Origin: Coemansia sp. RSA 1804 | Taxonomy: Eukaryota > Kickxellomycota > Kickxellomycetes > Kickxellales > Kickxellaceae | Length of the DNA stretch: 48,381 bases | Reading direction: 5' to 3' | Assembly: GCA_027578815.1 (NCBI GenBank) | Contig: JANBTH010000039.1 | Coordinates: forward strand, 1-48,381 | Shown: positions 23,201 to 32,932 of the stretch, one piece after another | Numbering within the stretch: position 1 is the first letter of the stretch | How the letters are laid out: each line of letters starts with the position of its first letter | Position numbers and translations under genes: made by a program | Notes under the pieces: generated by a model | Databases searched by the model: none | What the model was told of the DNA's origin: nothing | What the model saw: the letters and a program-made list of their open reading frames with translations, nothing else

Positions 23201-23505
23201 GGAACGCCTTGCACACCTTCAACCGGCGTATTGATGCGCTGGAGACAGAGCATCCGCAGGTTGCGCGCCATCGCGTGCAGCCATTCGGCAGGATGATCTC
23301 CTGGGTTGCGCTTGCGCTTGTGGAGCTTGGAAGGCGAAGCGACGCCCTGCGCATTTGGAACGCTGCGGCTGCTGAGGGCGTGATAAGTGATGCTGCTGTT
23401 GTTGCTGGCATGGACCAGATGCTGGTTCGTTTGCCTCATCCCAGACGCATGCAGCACGAGAGATCCCCCACGTCAGACAAAGTAGATCGTACAGGGTTAG
23501 ACTAG
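20260..23505 (+). CDS. Pentatricopeptide repeat (PPR) protein, probably mitochondrial, 1081 aa
   Basis: PPR proteins bind organellar RNA and act in its processing, stability or translation. The N-terminus (MLSGIRTAATRTARRMPALS) is rich in Arg, Ser and Ala and lacks acidic residues, as in a mitochondrial presequence. PPR-like helical pairs are seen at about residues 375-445 (ATYNIIMQGCLLRGL, then PDVYTYATPAAQLAATGQW) and about 690-850 (FNALLYYAQTRGD, LAPDAIAHRTRIVCYSLK, TAYNYVISRIASLP). A long Lys/Arg-rich stretch separates the presequence from the helical part. The ATG at 20260 is preferred because the upstream extension starts only at TTG. I do not recognise a specific yeast orthologue. The stop is 26 bp from the stop of the convergent UNC93-like gene. 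Confidence 0.85.
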   Translation: MLSGIRTAATRTARRMPALSPQQRYTCLLRRRAGEGEHECTRRGIATTAVARGGEEKTNSKSKTKRPTAAKHRRRRGRREEGELLSSQHISALGKHHTSEPPLVVQSKSAPFTAEEVDRAIGRLRRKLRRFLLHNRSAATLEALWELYQTVLGSAEDWQLSKAEAMQFLAAILRASDRGDVWCGRAQTIASTVDTTADAALRAAVALALARIYARFGDLAGLESAVAGIAHGGDEEVMKMMEQDDYHETRAIALARAGLPQQAEEALELAGGATLTPEACERFRHNIEQTKSKRGPRIWMRLEPAGVEALRNILAAWARSRGVDRAWATMDRLLTLGYAESSREWNALLHMHALDPRYRYELLEHVLERMRNAGAKRDHATYNIIMQGCLLRGLQPQWRSWLVRMQDAGFSPDVYTYATPAAQLAATGQWSEAHRVVEAMKRTATAAPARAISANAAMRIERQRNRSAPIMDRFRANVFFGRAITAEEFAGVAAVALDCPARWPTEIALLVRCLEEGCVADSAVISSLAARLPGIDDRLVGDRPLLRMLRSLSRSADAGSAIVESVGAGSNSDAMRQLGGGRRRVPGALDAIVQRLLRGGAVAQAERLLHAARDASVGVGSSATLLSVLHHMLRQPSASGGIVARAAEELAAARFLPPTHVPAALLAACVKSGDMEAAREHFVRLERLVEQHPSLRAFNALLYYAQTRGDALTLELKWRQMESLGLAPDAIAHRTRIVCYSLKDDMLRTRRAYADMLDYGYPPTASVVAPMVRCCIRCNEIDLALIVIRHAEKEHGAALSTTAYNYVISRIASLPEQERLACAMFDAMLSSPDARLLSDMSDVISSVTARKLRFADLRVFGARSQRQNNLAAWLLRPEKEKELPTRSMKLALAQWLTSQAAFSAAPTLFNPRAKRDQVDMADGAHDKLRAARLYPIQEPGSKHKLSDALPTTPPPPNATTFIIMMRTHGQHKRWESVIASWNALHTFNRRIDALETEHPQVARHRVQPFGRMISWVALALVELGRRSDALRIWNAAAAEGVISDAAVVAGMDQMLVRLPHPRRMQHERSPTSDKVDRTGLD

Positions 23506-23531
23506 ACTCGATCTTTGTTTATTGACAACAT

Positions 23532-25119
23532 CTAAATCTCGTATGCGCTGGACAAGCGGATGCTGCGGGGCTTCTTTCTCTTGCTGCTTCTGCTGCTTCT
23601 GTTTGGCGTCAAAAGCCAGTCATCGTCGGCATCGTCGTAGGCGCCGTCTGCGGATATCTCCATGCATTCGTATGAGTGCGCTTTGATGCGCATCGCCACA
23701 AAGAGTGTGCATGGCAGCGCAAGGTTGAAAAGAACCCAGTTGACAATGAGCTGTGCCATCAGTCTAACCTCCTGCGCATCCAGCTGCCACGCAACCACTG
23801 CGCCAATCGACTGGATTCCCTTGTACAGCCCAGCATACCGCGCCAGCATCTGCGCGTCGTTTGTCATTGTGCCAATCAGCCAGTACGCGAACGACTGGTA
23901 GTGTGCATCCACTGCTCCCATGAAGCAATACAGCAGCATCGGTCCTGCCGCTCGCGACGGCTCCGAAAAGTCAATTAGTCCGCCCGGATAGTCGCTCTCG
24001 GCATGCGTATCATCTGGCCCGCGTGTGTACCGCAACTGCACTGCCAGTGTGCACCCCCACATTACGTTTGTCAGCAATGCCAGCAGCGCTAGCGATGCCA
24101 TTCCGCGCTTCTTCCGACTCAGCGTCTCGCGATCGTGCAGCAGCGACACGCCAAACGCCGCTGCCATCTGCGACGCCCAGTACAGCATCGAGTTGAGTCC
24201 GCGTGTGCGCAGCGTGAAGAGCGCGCCGTTGTATGGCCCGAACTGGTACGAGTAGAAAAAGTTGGATCCCAGCGACATTGGCACCAGCAGCAGAATCCAT
24301 GGATTCACAAACAGTCTGCAGAGCTCAATCGCCTCTTGCCGCACATTCGTGTATTGCGATGAGTTGATTGCCACGTGCGACCCGTCGTCGCGCACAACTC
24401 TTGTTGGCGGCGAAAGCAGCAGCGCGCAGAATGCTCCGGCTATCTGCAGAATGACAAACACAATGTAGCCAGAGTCTGGCAGCGGAATCGCCTTGCTTTC
24501 CTTGCCCTGTCTGTAGTTGATGGCAAAGGGCACGATGCCTCCTATCACGCCGCCCAGATTGAAGATTATCCAAAAGACAGAGATGAACTGGCCCTTTTGG
24601 TGCTCCAGCGGATACGCCATCATCACCATTCCTTGCGCCGACCACAGAATCCCCGCCCCAGTCCCCAGAATTGGCCCTGTTGCGATGCTGAATCCACCGT
24701 TCTTTGTGTGGTTATAAAATATATACGATGACGAATTTAGCGCGTATGTGAGCCCTGCTGCACATATTGTCCACCGGATCCCCAGCAGGTTAACAATTGC
24801 TCCTCCGATTATCCCAAAGACTATGAATGAGCAGTAGATGCCTGTGTTTGTGTTGTTGGAGACTGCACGGTCTATCTGTCCGGCCCCGCCCATTGCGTTG
24901 AGTGCGTTGAACATTCCTATACTGTAGCTGCAGCTGCAATTCTGTTATGTTAGCTTTTGGCTCCAAACAAGGTGAATGTTGCCATTCCACTCCAATGATT
25001 TATCGGACAGAGCCAGGAGAGTGTGTCCTCCTTTTCTTCTTCTTACCTGGACAGAGGAAACACACAACGCTGATAATGACCACTTGGGCCATTGGACTGT
25101 TATACCGCCACCTCATCAT
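23532..25119 (-). CDS. UNC93-like major facilitator superfamily protein, two exons (25119..25047, 24916..23532), 485 aa
   Basis: Polytopic membrane protein of the UNC93-like branch of the MFS, common in fungi. Its substrate is unknown. The main open frame begins at MFNALNAMGGAGQ, which in this family lies inside the first membrane helix, so I looked for an upstream exon. One fits: MMRWRYNSPMAQVVIISVVCFLCP, then a Gly split across the intron, giving CPGMFNAL. The joined protein has about eleven or twelve hydrophobic segments, a central loop (PPTRVVRDDGSH) and a basic, Ser-rich cytosolic tail (RSSRSSKRKKPRS). The next-best start is the second Met, one codon later. The gene converges on the PPR gene with a 26-bp gap. 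Confidence 0.85.
24917..25046 (-). other. Intron of the UNC93-like gene (130 nt)
   Basis: On the minus strand the intron opens GTAAGAAG and closes TATAG. A consensus-like branch site GCTAAC lies at 24949-24954, with its adenosine about 33 nt before the 3' end. Splicing completes the first membrane helix and joins CCA-G to GA-ATG in phase. It is short and canonical, unlike the glycogen synthase intron. Confidence 0.85.
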
Positions 25120-26426
25120 CGCTCTGCTTTTGACAACTAATTGATGGTTATTTGTGGTCGTTGATAATATAGTAAGCAATACGTTTTCTGTCGATATTCT
25201 TGTTTTCGTAGCTAATAGCTCATGTCAAATAGTTTAAATCTCAGAATATTAATTTAGTTACTGATGCAACCAGAACAGAAACCGCTCAATCGGTGGGCTC
25301 TTTACAAAAGCGTCCAACAAAGGGCGGCATTTTTACATATGCAGGCAAAGAGGAGGCAACGTAAATATTCTTTATCCCCATTTCTGCAGAGAAGCCAAAC
25401 GAAAATAAACAAATGCAGTCCCCCAAAAACCTATACATGCGCTTTTGCATCGTTCAATGTTTTGGCATCCTTTTTTTTGCAATACCTAATGTACTTTTTG
25501 ATTGGATGTGTTTTTTTGTTTTTATGTTGTTCCGCATCTCCAAAAACCAAGCCTAAAAAAGGAAGCAATGACAGATACACTTGCATATTTTTTTTCAGGA
25601 TGTACGGATGGAAAATCACAATAATAATAAAAATGAGCCAACACACAACATGAAAAAGAATTCCACATTTGTAGTGTTACTTTTTCTACCTTTCCTCCTG
25701 TTTCCAATCCTTTGCAAAAATGCAACAATTGGAAATAGCATTATTAATAGAGAATAGCTTGCTTGTATGCTCTGCTTGAAAATTAAACAATATTAAATAG
25801 CATTTGTGCATACAATATGCCCAGAGTCTGTAAAATACACGTTTTTATTTTATTAGCATATTGCCTAATTGGAAAAAGTGACAGGCATCCAATGTAATTC
25901 TCTTCAGACATGTTTGCTTTTTTACGCAACAGTTTCTACTACCTTGGAATTGTAACAAGGATACATAGTAATATCTATTGTGTCAAAAGCTTGTACTATT
26001 TGCTGCGTATAAAAACTAATATAAAACAAATATTCAAAGAAATATAGAAAAAGGTAAAGAACACAAACCCTGCATGTTTGAAATATAGTGTGACTGCTTT
26101 TTGTTTTGTAAAGCCACTTTACACCTATTTCAGTGACTGCCTACCTTTCTGCAAGCTTCATATAAATTCTATTAAAGCTTTTTTAAAAAAGACAAAACAA
26201 ATGCAAATAAATGTACAAAGAAAAAACGTCTACTCTATTATTTGCTTTTAAAATAAAAAAATTGGCTTGCTAGCTCTGAGAGGAGAAAAACGGTAGTAAT
26301 ACAATTATATAAATACCGTATCCTTTTTCCCACTGAAACAAATCTACAATTTCCTCCAAGAAAATACATTTAGTCATCACTTTCATATACAGCTGTTCTC
26401 AGAAGCTTTAAAGAATTATTCTAATA
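25120..26426. other. AT-rich spacer between the UNC93-like gene and small gene 3
   Basis: Strongly AT-rich with many homopolymer runs. An ATG-started frame of 129 codons at 25264-25653 has no recognisable domain and unusual composition, so I do not call it. The left end is the promoter of the UNC93-like gene. The right end holds a TATA box at 26306-26313. No RNA gene seen. Confidence 0.5.
26306..26313 (+). promoter_or_regulatory. TATA box of small ubiquitin-like gene 3
   Basis: TATATAAA, 114 nt upstream of the ATG at 26427. The spacing is close to the 124 and 129 nt found for the two related small genes on the left. Confidence 0.6.
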
Positions 26427-26717
26427 ATGGGTGCAATAAGATTAAAAGATGGATTCGAAATATTTCTTACTCACAAGGTAAAAAGAACGAAAGTGTATTT
26501 TTCTAAAGCCATGTGCAAAAACCTCAATACTGTTGGCCAGCTAAAACATTATATTGCCAGAAACAAAGAACAGAAATTTCATTCAAGGATTAAACCAAAA
26601 GTATACCTGTGGCACAAGTCCAAAAACTTTGACAATGATACCGAATTAAAAACCCTAGTTAATTCTGTTAAAGTTGTAAAATTTAAGTACGATGTGGCGG
26701 AAGATCCAGGGTTTTGA
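26427..26717 (+). CDS. Small ubiquitin-like (beta-grasp) candidate protein 3, 96 aa
   Basis: A 96-aa single-exon protein isolated in AT-rich DNA. Its order of elements follows ubiquitin closely: strand FEIFLTH, turn VKRT, strand KVYFSKAM, helix TVGQLKHYIARN, strand KVYLWHKS, KNFD turn, short helix ELKTLV, strand VKVVKFKYDV. It resembles the proteins at 14804 and 16620 around the helix (T(L/V)..LK.YI.R), less so elsewhere. The C-terminus (AEDPGF) lacks diglycine. It is basic, Lys-rich and has no signal peptide, so a cytosolic or nuclear site is likely. The TVGQLK helix also resembles the header domain of Crinkler-type proteins, which shares this fold. The fold is inference from pattern and the function is unknown. 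Confidence 0.55.
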   Translation: MGAIRLKDGFEIFLTHKVKRTKVYFSKAMCKNLNTVGQLKHYIARNKEQKFHSRIKPKVYLWHKSKNFDNDTELKTLVNSVKVVKFKYDVAEDPGF

Positions 26718-27354
26718 GTCGTTTCAATACTAACTGCATAAAATGTTTTTTGGATTTCAATAGCTATTCTTTTTTTCTTTCTCACAGATATAAACTACTT
26801 CTTCCTATTAGCTTTCAGTTTATTTTATGCTCCGCTTATTCAAATATCCATCAACATGCGTTGAGTACCAGAGTAGCATGTGAGACTGGTCTTAAAATCC
26901 GTCTTTTTCATTCTCATTATTCTATACTTTTGTGTGTGCCAACGAAAATCGACATCCCTATCTCCCTTGCAGAAAAATGTACAAAAACTGTGCGTGTAAT
27001 GTAGATCATCAAATAAGTGTTGTAATATCAAACAAGTCATAAGACTGTGAAAGCGAACAGAAAAGAAAAAAAAACAAGAAAGCCTCAGCAACATAATAAT
27101 GGCAATATTTGCAATGTCATGAAGTAAGCAATTGCATATTTCCGCAACCGCGACAATTGAACAAAGCAAAAAAAGTAGGCAGAAGAACGTCAAATGTTCA
27201 AAAATATAAGACACCTGAGCATATATATAAAGCAACAAACACCTCTTGAGAATTTTTTTGTCATTTCCTTTTTTCCCCTTTGTTCAAACCTCAATCCTTC
27301 AGAGACATAGATTTTCTTTAGCTATTTAGCAAACCCTTGATTATAGTTGGTGTA
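26718..27354. other. Spacer before P450 gene 2, TATA box at 27224-27231
   Basis: AT-rich 3' flank of small gene 3 followed by the promoter of P450 gene 2. TATATAAA at 27224-27231 is 124 nt before the ATG at 27355. The leader after it is pyrimidine-rich. Open frames at 26714-27004 (TTG start) and 26840-27238 (opposite strand) look like chance. Confidence 0.5.
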
Positions 27355-28992
27355 ATGTTCACAATTTCCACTATTTTTCTGAGAATGTCAAGTTTAGGCT
27401 CGATTGTTTACCAGGGTCTGTCCTTGGCAGCCAATACTTTTGCTCCATACCAAAGCGCAATATTTATTGTTTTAGCTATGAGTACCGCTTTATACGTGGC
27501 GGGCCGGGTCATCTATTTGCTAAACTACGCGCCGCTGAGCAAGATTCCGGGAAGCAGGATATGCAAAATCACAATGCTCAAGGCCCATCTCAACACTCTT
27601 TTTGGCTGGCTGGGCGATACATGCGAAGATGAGTACTACCAGTATGGTGACATTTACGTGGTTGGACCCAATGCCGTTGTAATTAGCAATCCTTCTGACT
27701 GCAAAACTGTGCTGAGCACACACCGGTTTATAAAGAGCGGCATGTATAGGCATTTTGCGCTTATCGATGATGTGATGTTTACTACGCAGTCGCCTGAGCT
27801 GATTCGTGCTAGAAGGCGCCAACTGGGGCCAGCATTCAAGCAAGGGTATCTCAACGAGATGGAGCCAACAATCCTCGAGTACGGCATCCACTCCATCCGA
27901 CGCAAGTGGGACAAGATTCTTTATAGTTCAGCAACGAAAGAAGCCACAGTTCCGTATTCGCTGCATTTTTCAATGGCAACGTTTGACATAATTGGAGCAC
28001 TTGGCTACGGACAGCAGTTCAACGCGCTTAGGGACAACAGCGGCCAGATTGTGGAGTGGGCAGACGACTACAACAAGCTAGGAAGACTAAAGGTCGTTTT
28101 TCCAAGCACCAATTGGTTTCCGCTTAGCCTGATCAGCAAGCCACTGGAGAAGAGCAAGGATGAGTTTGCGGAATTTTCAAACGCAGCATGCGATATGCGC
28201 AGGGAAATGCTGAGATACGGCAAAGGGGAAAAGCCCATGGATATTCTGCAGGCAATGCTTGATGCTGAGGATCCCGAGTCGTGTGTCCGGATGACACAGA
28301 AGCAGATAACAGCGGAGACAATAGGAATACTAATGGCCGGCACTGACACAACTTCGCTGTCGATTTCCTGGACGCTCCATTACCTGCTGCTGCACCCCGA
28401 TGCATTCAAGCGTGCCGTACACGAGGTACGCAGCACATTCACGCGCTCTCACACAATCACATATGCCGAAGGCAAAGCCAGTCTGCCATACATTGATGCC
28501 TGTATCCACGAGTCACTGAGGATTCGTGGTGTGTCGGCTGTTTTTCTTCCACGAATTGTGCCAGAGGGCGGTGCCACTATCCAAGGGCACTTTTTGCCAG
28601 CAGGAACGCGCATCGCTGTGAACATTGCAGGCGTGAATCACCACAAGGAGACCTGGGAAAACCCACGCCAGTTCATGCCTGAAAGGTTCCTTGGAGACGG
28701 TGAAAAGCTGAAGCAAACCATTCTTACTTTCAGCACCGGCGTCAGAATCTGCCCTGGCCGGAAACTTGCTCTCTACGAGATCATGTCAATTCTGGCCAAC
28801 CTGCTCAAGGACTACGATTTCGAGCTGCCTAAAAACGCGCTTTTCCGTCCAGACAGGGTTGATAAACACGGATATCCAATTGCCATGCCACGCACACATA
28901 ACCCGGTTGTCATGCCAAAGTATCCTGAAAGAGATTGCCTGGTTGTCATTCGACATGCATCCGAGTCGTCCTTTAAAGAAATATCCGGCTGA
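27355..28992 (+). CDS. Cytochrome P450 monooxygenase 2, 545 aa
   Basis: Paralogue of the P450s at 17822 and 31316. The N-terminal anchor (IFIVLAMSTALYVAGRVIYLL) is followed by the PLSKIPG hinge. Motifs: I-helix MAGTDTTSLSISW, K-helix ESLR, FMPERF, heme loop FSTGVRICPG with Cys466. The first ATG after the TATA box is 27355. The in-frame ATG at 27385 (MSSLGS) aligns better with the paralogues, so the true protein may be ten residues shorter. The frame also extends to a TTG at 27337. Its coding sequence looks less GC-rich than its two paralogues. Substrate unknown. Single exon, in the same direction as small gene 3. Confidence 0.94.
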   Translation: MFTISTIFLRMSSLGSIVYQGLSLAANTFAPYQSAIFIVLAMSTALYVAGRVIYLLNYAPLSKIPGSRICKITMLKAHLNTLFGWLGDTCEDEYYQYGDIYVVGPNAVVISNPSDCKTVLSTHRFIKSGMYRHFALIDDVMFTTQSPELIRARRRQLGPAFKQGYLNEMEPTILEYGIHSIRRKWDKILYSSATKEATVPYSLHFSMATFDIIGALGYGQQFNALRDNSGQIVEWADDYNKLGRLKVVFPSTNWFPLSLISKPLEKSKDEFAEFSNAACDMRREMLRYGKGEKPMDILQAMLDAEDPESCVRMTQKQITAETIGILMAGTDTTSLSISWTLHYLLLHPDAFKRAVHEVRSTFTRSHTITYAEGKASLPYIDACIHESLRIRGVSAVFLPRIVPEGGATIQGHFLPAGTRIAVNIAGVNHHKETWENPRQFMPERFLGDGEKLKQTILTFSTGVRICPGRKLALYEIMSILANLLKDYDFELPKNALFRPDRVDKHGYPIAMPRTHNPVVMPKYPERDCLVVIRHASESSFKEISG

Positions 28993-31315
28993 GCTCCTCC
29001 TCTTTCCATTCTCCCCACTTATCTCTATTCTTATTTTTATTTTTACATTTTCAGTTTCTTTGCTTTCTTATTTTTCCTTATCCAGCGTATTTAATCAACA
29101 GACTAGCCATTAATAGCTCTAACTGAGAGAAAAGCAGAATAGAAAAGATATGTACATACACACATGGTGGTATTTTCCGTCTCATAAAACAATTGCATGT
29201 TTTTTTCCGATAGTGCCTGCAAAGGCACAAAAACACGGGACAATGCAACACCTGCAGCATCAGTTGTTCGCTTTTTTTATTGCTCTCACTCTTACATGTA
29301 TTAAAAAAAGGACATGAACAAATTGGCAAACAATGAGAGAAATTGCCATACAGACAAGGAGAGTTTGAAACGTGTTAGCAACGCCTAAAGAAAAATTCAT
29401 ACAATAAAAGGAACCCAAGAAAATATTTTCCTTTTAGACAAGGGTCTATTGCATTCAGTTTAGGAAAGAAAAAATTAGACATGCTATCATATGTTTATAT
29501 CCATGTCACATTCACGTTTAATTGCACATCGTATGACAATTCAATTCTTTATTTTATGTTTTCGTTTATTGTTTCAATTATGTATGAAGGATTTATTGAT
29601 GTGTCATGTGGGTAGTGCTTGTTTTTTATTTATTTATTCCTCTATTTTTCTTTGAACAGGTGAAAACATTAGATATGAAGTTCAGCAAAAAGAAAACAAA
29701 TAAATTACAGCCCAGCGAAATCCGCTGAATCTGATTAGCATTAGCAAAAGCAAGTAATCATAATCATAATAACAATAATCTATAAAAATTCAATGATTAA
29801 AGATTAAAGCTTCTAAAAAGGAGCATCCGACGACAATCCTTTTGTAGAAATCAATAAACAGGTTATTAACCGTTGTATTGAGAAGTGGAATTTCTCAGAA
29901 TTAAAACCCAGTGATGGGCTAAATTGGCAATATCCTAAACTCAATAAAGATAAAACATACGTGATATAACGAGCATGTCGGACCATCTCATTTATCTACA
30001 TCATTGTAAGGATGTATAAAGAATTTAATTTAACAAAATCCAGGTGTGTTTATTTAAGCCCGTTAATGGCAAAATAAAAAGGAATTAGGATTTTTATTAT
30101 TATTGTTACACAAATGTTTTCAAGCAAAACAAAAAAGGATATACAAAAAATTGACAGCATCGAGAATTTTACTTGACCATACACCGCCAACATTGTAGAT
30201 CGCAACTCCACACGAGGTTGTCAGAGTGTTCGGAGTACAAATAATAGCATTAATGAGCTGGGTACAGATTACGGAAAAAAGAGCAATGAAAAGAGCAAAT
30301 CCTGCCACCATACTACACTTTCAAAATAATAATAATATAAAAGCAAAAAATTCAGAATAAAACAACAATATCACGCTGTTGATGCTCTCCTATTGATTTT
30401 TATTTGGGTCTTGGTTGAAGGGATTTACAGAGTGAAAAGCATGCACATATGCTACACGTAGTGTAACACAAATTGAGGGAGTAAGAAGAAAATCCCAACC
30501 AGAAAAAGTTTTTCTAGATCCCAATTTTCTTTATCTGGTCAGAATGGCTCATATATTAACATGCATAACTTGATCTTTAAATTCGACAGTTTGAAAATAA
30601 AATAAAGAAAAAGGGGGGAAAAGAGAAGGGAGAGGAGAGAGGACAAGGCATAAAATATCCTTTACTTCTTTAGGCAAATCCTTTTTTTTCAGTGTTTTTG
30701 TCGCCATCCATTATTTTGTGTTGTTGCAGCAGTTGTTCGTGTTGCTAGGCGCTGACATTATTAGCTGTTGTTGTCAAACGATGTCATGGTTTCACAAAGC
30801 AAATGCATGTGTATAGGGGATCAGCAACATTTTTTTGTTAATCACCACGGAGAGTGGAGAGTGAGGAGTGGTTGAGTGGATGTTTGAATACATTGCAATA
30901 TAGGGCGCAGAGTCACAACATTTACAAGTACAAAAATAAGAATCTGCATTTCTATTGCAACAGAGCTTTTACTCTAGTTGCCTGTTGAAAGTTAGTTCCA
31001 AAAAAAGATGCACCTTCAATGAATGAAAGAAAGAGTGTTTAGTCAATTTGTGCTACCTATCATCCAGGTGGGTAAATGAAACAATATATATAGCATGTCG
31101 GCCACTCTCTATCGCCCTCTAATGAGATTGAAAGAGAGTATTTTTCGTATTACGACAAAAGTAAATAAATCTTATTTGGAGTGGCTATCTATACCATTTA
31201 TTTTTGTTTTCATGTTTTTTTTTTTAAAAATCTCTATAGTTTGATTCATTTAGAAAAAAACTTGTCTTGACAAAACCAGGTAACAAGCACCTCGTATTAT
31301 TTTTATTTTCTAGAT
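28993..31315. other. Long AT-rich spacer between P450 genes 2 and 3
   Basis: This 2.3-kb spacer is the longest gene-poor stretch. It contains a weak small-secreted-protein candidate at 30120-30311, a purine run at about 30604-30643 and many A/T tracts. A TATATATA at about 31085-31092 could serve P450 gene 3, though it is about 225 nt before that ATG. I see no transposon ends, tRNA or other gene. Confidence 0.5.
30120..30311 (-). CDS. Weak candidate: small secreted or membrane peptide, 63 aa
   Basis: An ATG-started frame of 63 codons begins with a signal-like hydrophobic stretch (MVAGFALFIALFSVICTQ) and then a short polar part with Cys (CTPNTLTTSCGVAIYN). The tail (FLYILFCFA) is hydrophobic and may be read-through into non-coding DNA. 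Four cysteines are present. No family is recognised and no clear TATA box is seen on this strand. In AT-rich DNA, hydrophobic frames arise easily, so this is listed only as a possibility. Confidence 0.25.
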   Translation of the reverse strand: MVAGFALFIALFSVICTQLINAIICTPNTLTTSCGVAIYNVGGVWSSKILDAVNFLYILFCFA

Positions 31316-32932
31316 ATGGCGGTTGTAAGCACGCTCATACAAACTAGTCTGGTATGGACAACCAGGATACTGTCAGGAAACAACTACCTGAGTCTGAAGA
31401 TAGCGGCAGCATGCTATGTGGCATACAAGGTATGGCGTGTAATGTACTTGCTGTACTTTGCACCATTGAGCAAAATACCGGGAAGCAAGATATGTAAGGT
31501 ATCAAAGTACAAGAGCCAGTACCACACGTTTTTCGGGCAGCTGCCATACACATGCGAGGACTACTACTACAGATACGGCGACATCTGCGTGATGGGACCC
31601 CGGGCGGTGATGATAAGCAATCCGACGGACTGTAAAATGGTGCTTGGGACGCACAAGTTTCCCAAGAACAACGCGTACCGGGGGCTTGGAGTGATAACGG
31701 AGACAATGTTTTCGACACAGTCGGGCGAGTTTTCGCATATGCGGAGACGGCAGGTGGGCCACGCCTTCAACCACGCCTACGTGGGCGCGATGGAGCCCAC
31801 AATTATCGAGTGTGGAATCGAGGCAATTCGGCGCAAGTGGGACGCCTGTATCGACGCCTCGCCAAGCGGAAAGGAGGCAACCGTCCCCTACGCGCTGCAC
31901 TTCTCGCTGGCCTCGTTCGACATAATTGGGGCGCTGGCTTACGGCGAGCGGTTTCACGCGCTCAGGGACAACACTAGCAAGGTGGTTGACTGGGTCACCA
32001 AGTTCAGCGCGCTTGGGTTGCTGCGCTCGGTGTTCAAGAGCACCGACTGGTTCCCGCTCAGTCTCGTTGTGCGGCCGCTTGAGAAAAGCAGAGACGAGTT
32101 TGCAGCATTTGGAAACGCTGCCGCCGACCGCAGACGCGAGCTGCTGAAGAGCGGGTCGCTTGCCGAGAAGCCCAAGGATCTGCTCCAGGCCCTGATCGAT
32201 GCCGAGGACCCCGAGTCACGCGTGCGCATGACGCAGATCCAGATCACGGCCGAGAACATCGGCTTCCTGATTGGTGGAACCGACACATCGTCGCAGACGC
32301 TGTGCTGGACCCTTCATTACATGCTTCTGTATCCCGACGTCTACAGCCGCGCAGTGGAGGAAGTGCGTAGCAGGTTTTCCCGCTCGCACACGATCACGTA
32401 TACGGAGGCCAAGGCTAGTCTGCCGTATATCGACGCAATCATCTTCGAGTCGATGCGGATCCGCTCTGTGTCGGGCGTGTTTCTGCCGCGGATGGTGCCG
32501 GAGGAAGGAGCCACAATCCAGGGCCACTTTCTGCCGCGCGGCACACAGGTGCTGGTCAACATTGCTGGCGCACACAAGCATGCCGAGACCTGGGATGAGC
32601 CGCGGCTGTTCAATCCGGACCGCTTCCTCGGCGACGGCGAGAAGCTCAAGCAGAACGTGCTGACATTCAGCGCTGGCGTCAGGATCTGTCCCGGCAGAAA
32701 CATCGCGCAGTACGAGATGATGACGATATTTGCTAATATTCTTAAAGACTACGACTTTGAGCTGCCTGCTGACTCTCTGTTTGGCCCCGACAGACTCGAC
32801 AAATATGGATACCCCGAGGAGATGCCGCGCACCCACGGGCTCACTGTTTTCCCCAAGAAGCCCGAGCGCGACTGTCAAGTTATTATCAGACGCGCCGCTG
32901 AATCTTCGTTTGTCAGTGCCGGCTCGTCCTGA
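31316..32932 (+). CDS. Cytochrome P450 monooxygenase 3, 538 aa
   Basis: Third P450 paralogue, closest by eye to gene 1 at 17822 in its C-terminal half. The start is a clear ATG (MAVVSTLIQ). Anchor AACYVAYKVWRVMYLLYF, hinge PLSKIPG, I-helix GGTDTSSQTLCW, K-helix ESMR, FNPDRF, heme loop FSAGVRICPG with Cys458. Two changes differ from its paralogues: DTS for DTT in the I-helix, and PDRF for PERF. Both are tolerated in active P450s. Substrate unknown. The gene is convergent with the site-2 protease gene, 267 bp away. Single exon, GC-rich. Confidence 0.95.
   Translation: MAVVSTLIQTSLVWTTRILSGNNYLSLKIAAACYVAYKVWRVMYLLYFAPLSKIPGSKICKVSKYKSQYHTFFGQLPYTCEDYYYRYGDICVMGPRAVMISNPTDCKMVLGTHKFPKNNAYRGLGVITETMFSTQSGEFSHMRRRQVGHAFNHAYVGAMEPTIIECGIEAIRRKWDACIDASPSGKEATVPYALHFSLASFDIIGALAYGERFHALRDNTSKVVDWVTKFSALGLLRSVFKSTDWFPLSLVVRPLEKSRDEFAAFGNAAADRRRELLKSGSLAEKPKDLLQALIDAEDPESRVRMTQIQITAENIGFLIGGTDTSSQTLCWTLHYMLLYPDVYSRAVEEVRSRFSRSHTITYTEAKASLPYIDAIIFESMRIRSVSGVFLPRMVPEEGATIQGHFLPRGTQVLVNIAGAHKHAETWDEPRLFNPDRFLGDGEKLKQNVLTFSAGVRICPGRNIAQYEMMTIFANILKDYDFELPADSLFGPDRLDKYGYPEEMPRTHGLTVFPKKPERDCQVIIRRAAESSFVSAGSS

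Noticed and set aside
25264..25653. 129-codon ATG-started frame in the AT-rich spacer
   Set aside because: It has no recognisable domain, its composition changes abruptly and it contains translated homopolymers. No paralogue is in the window.
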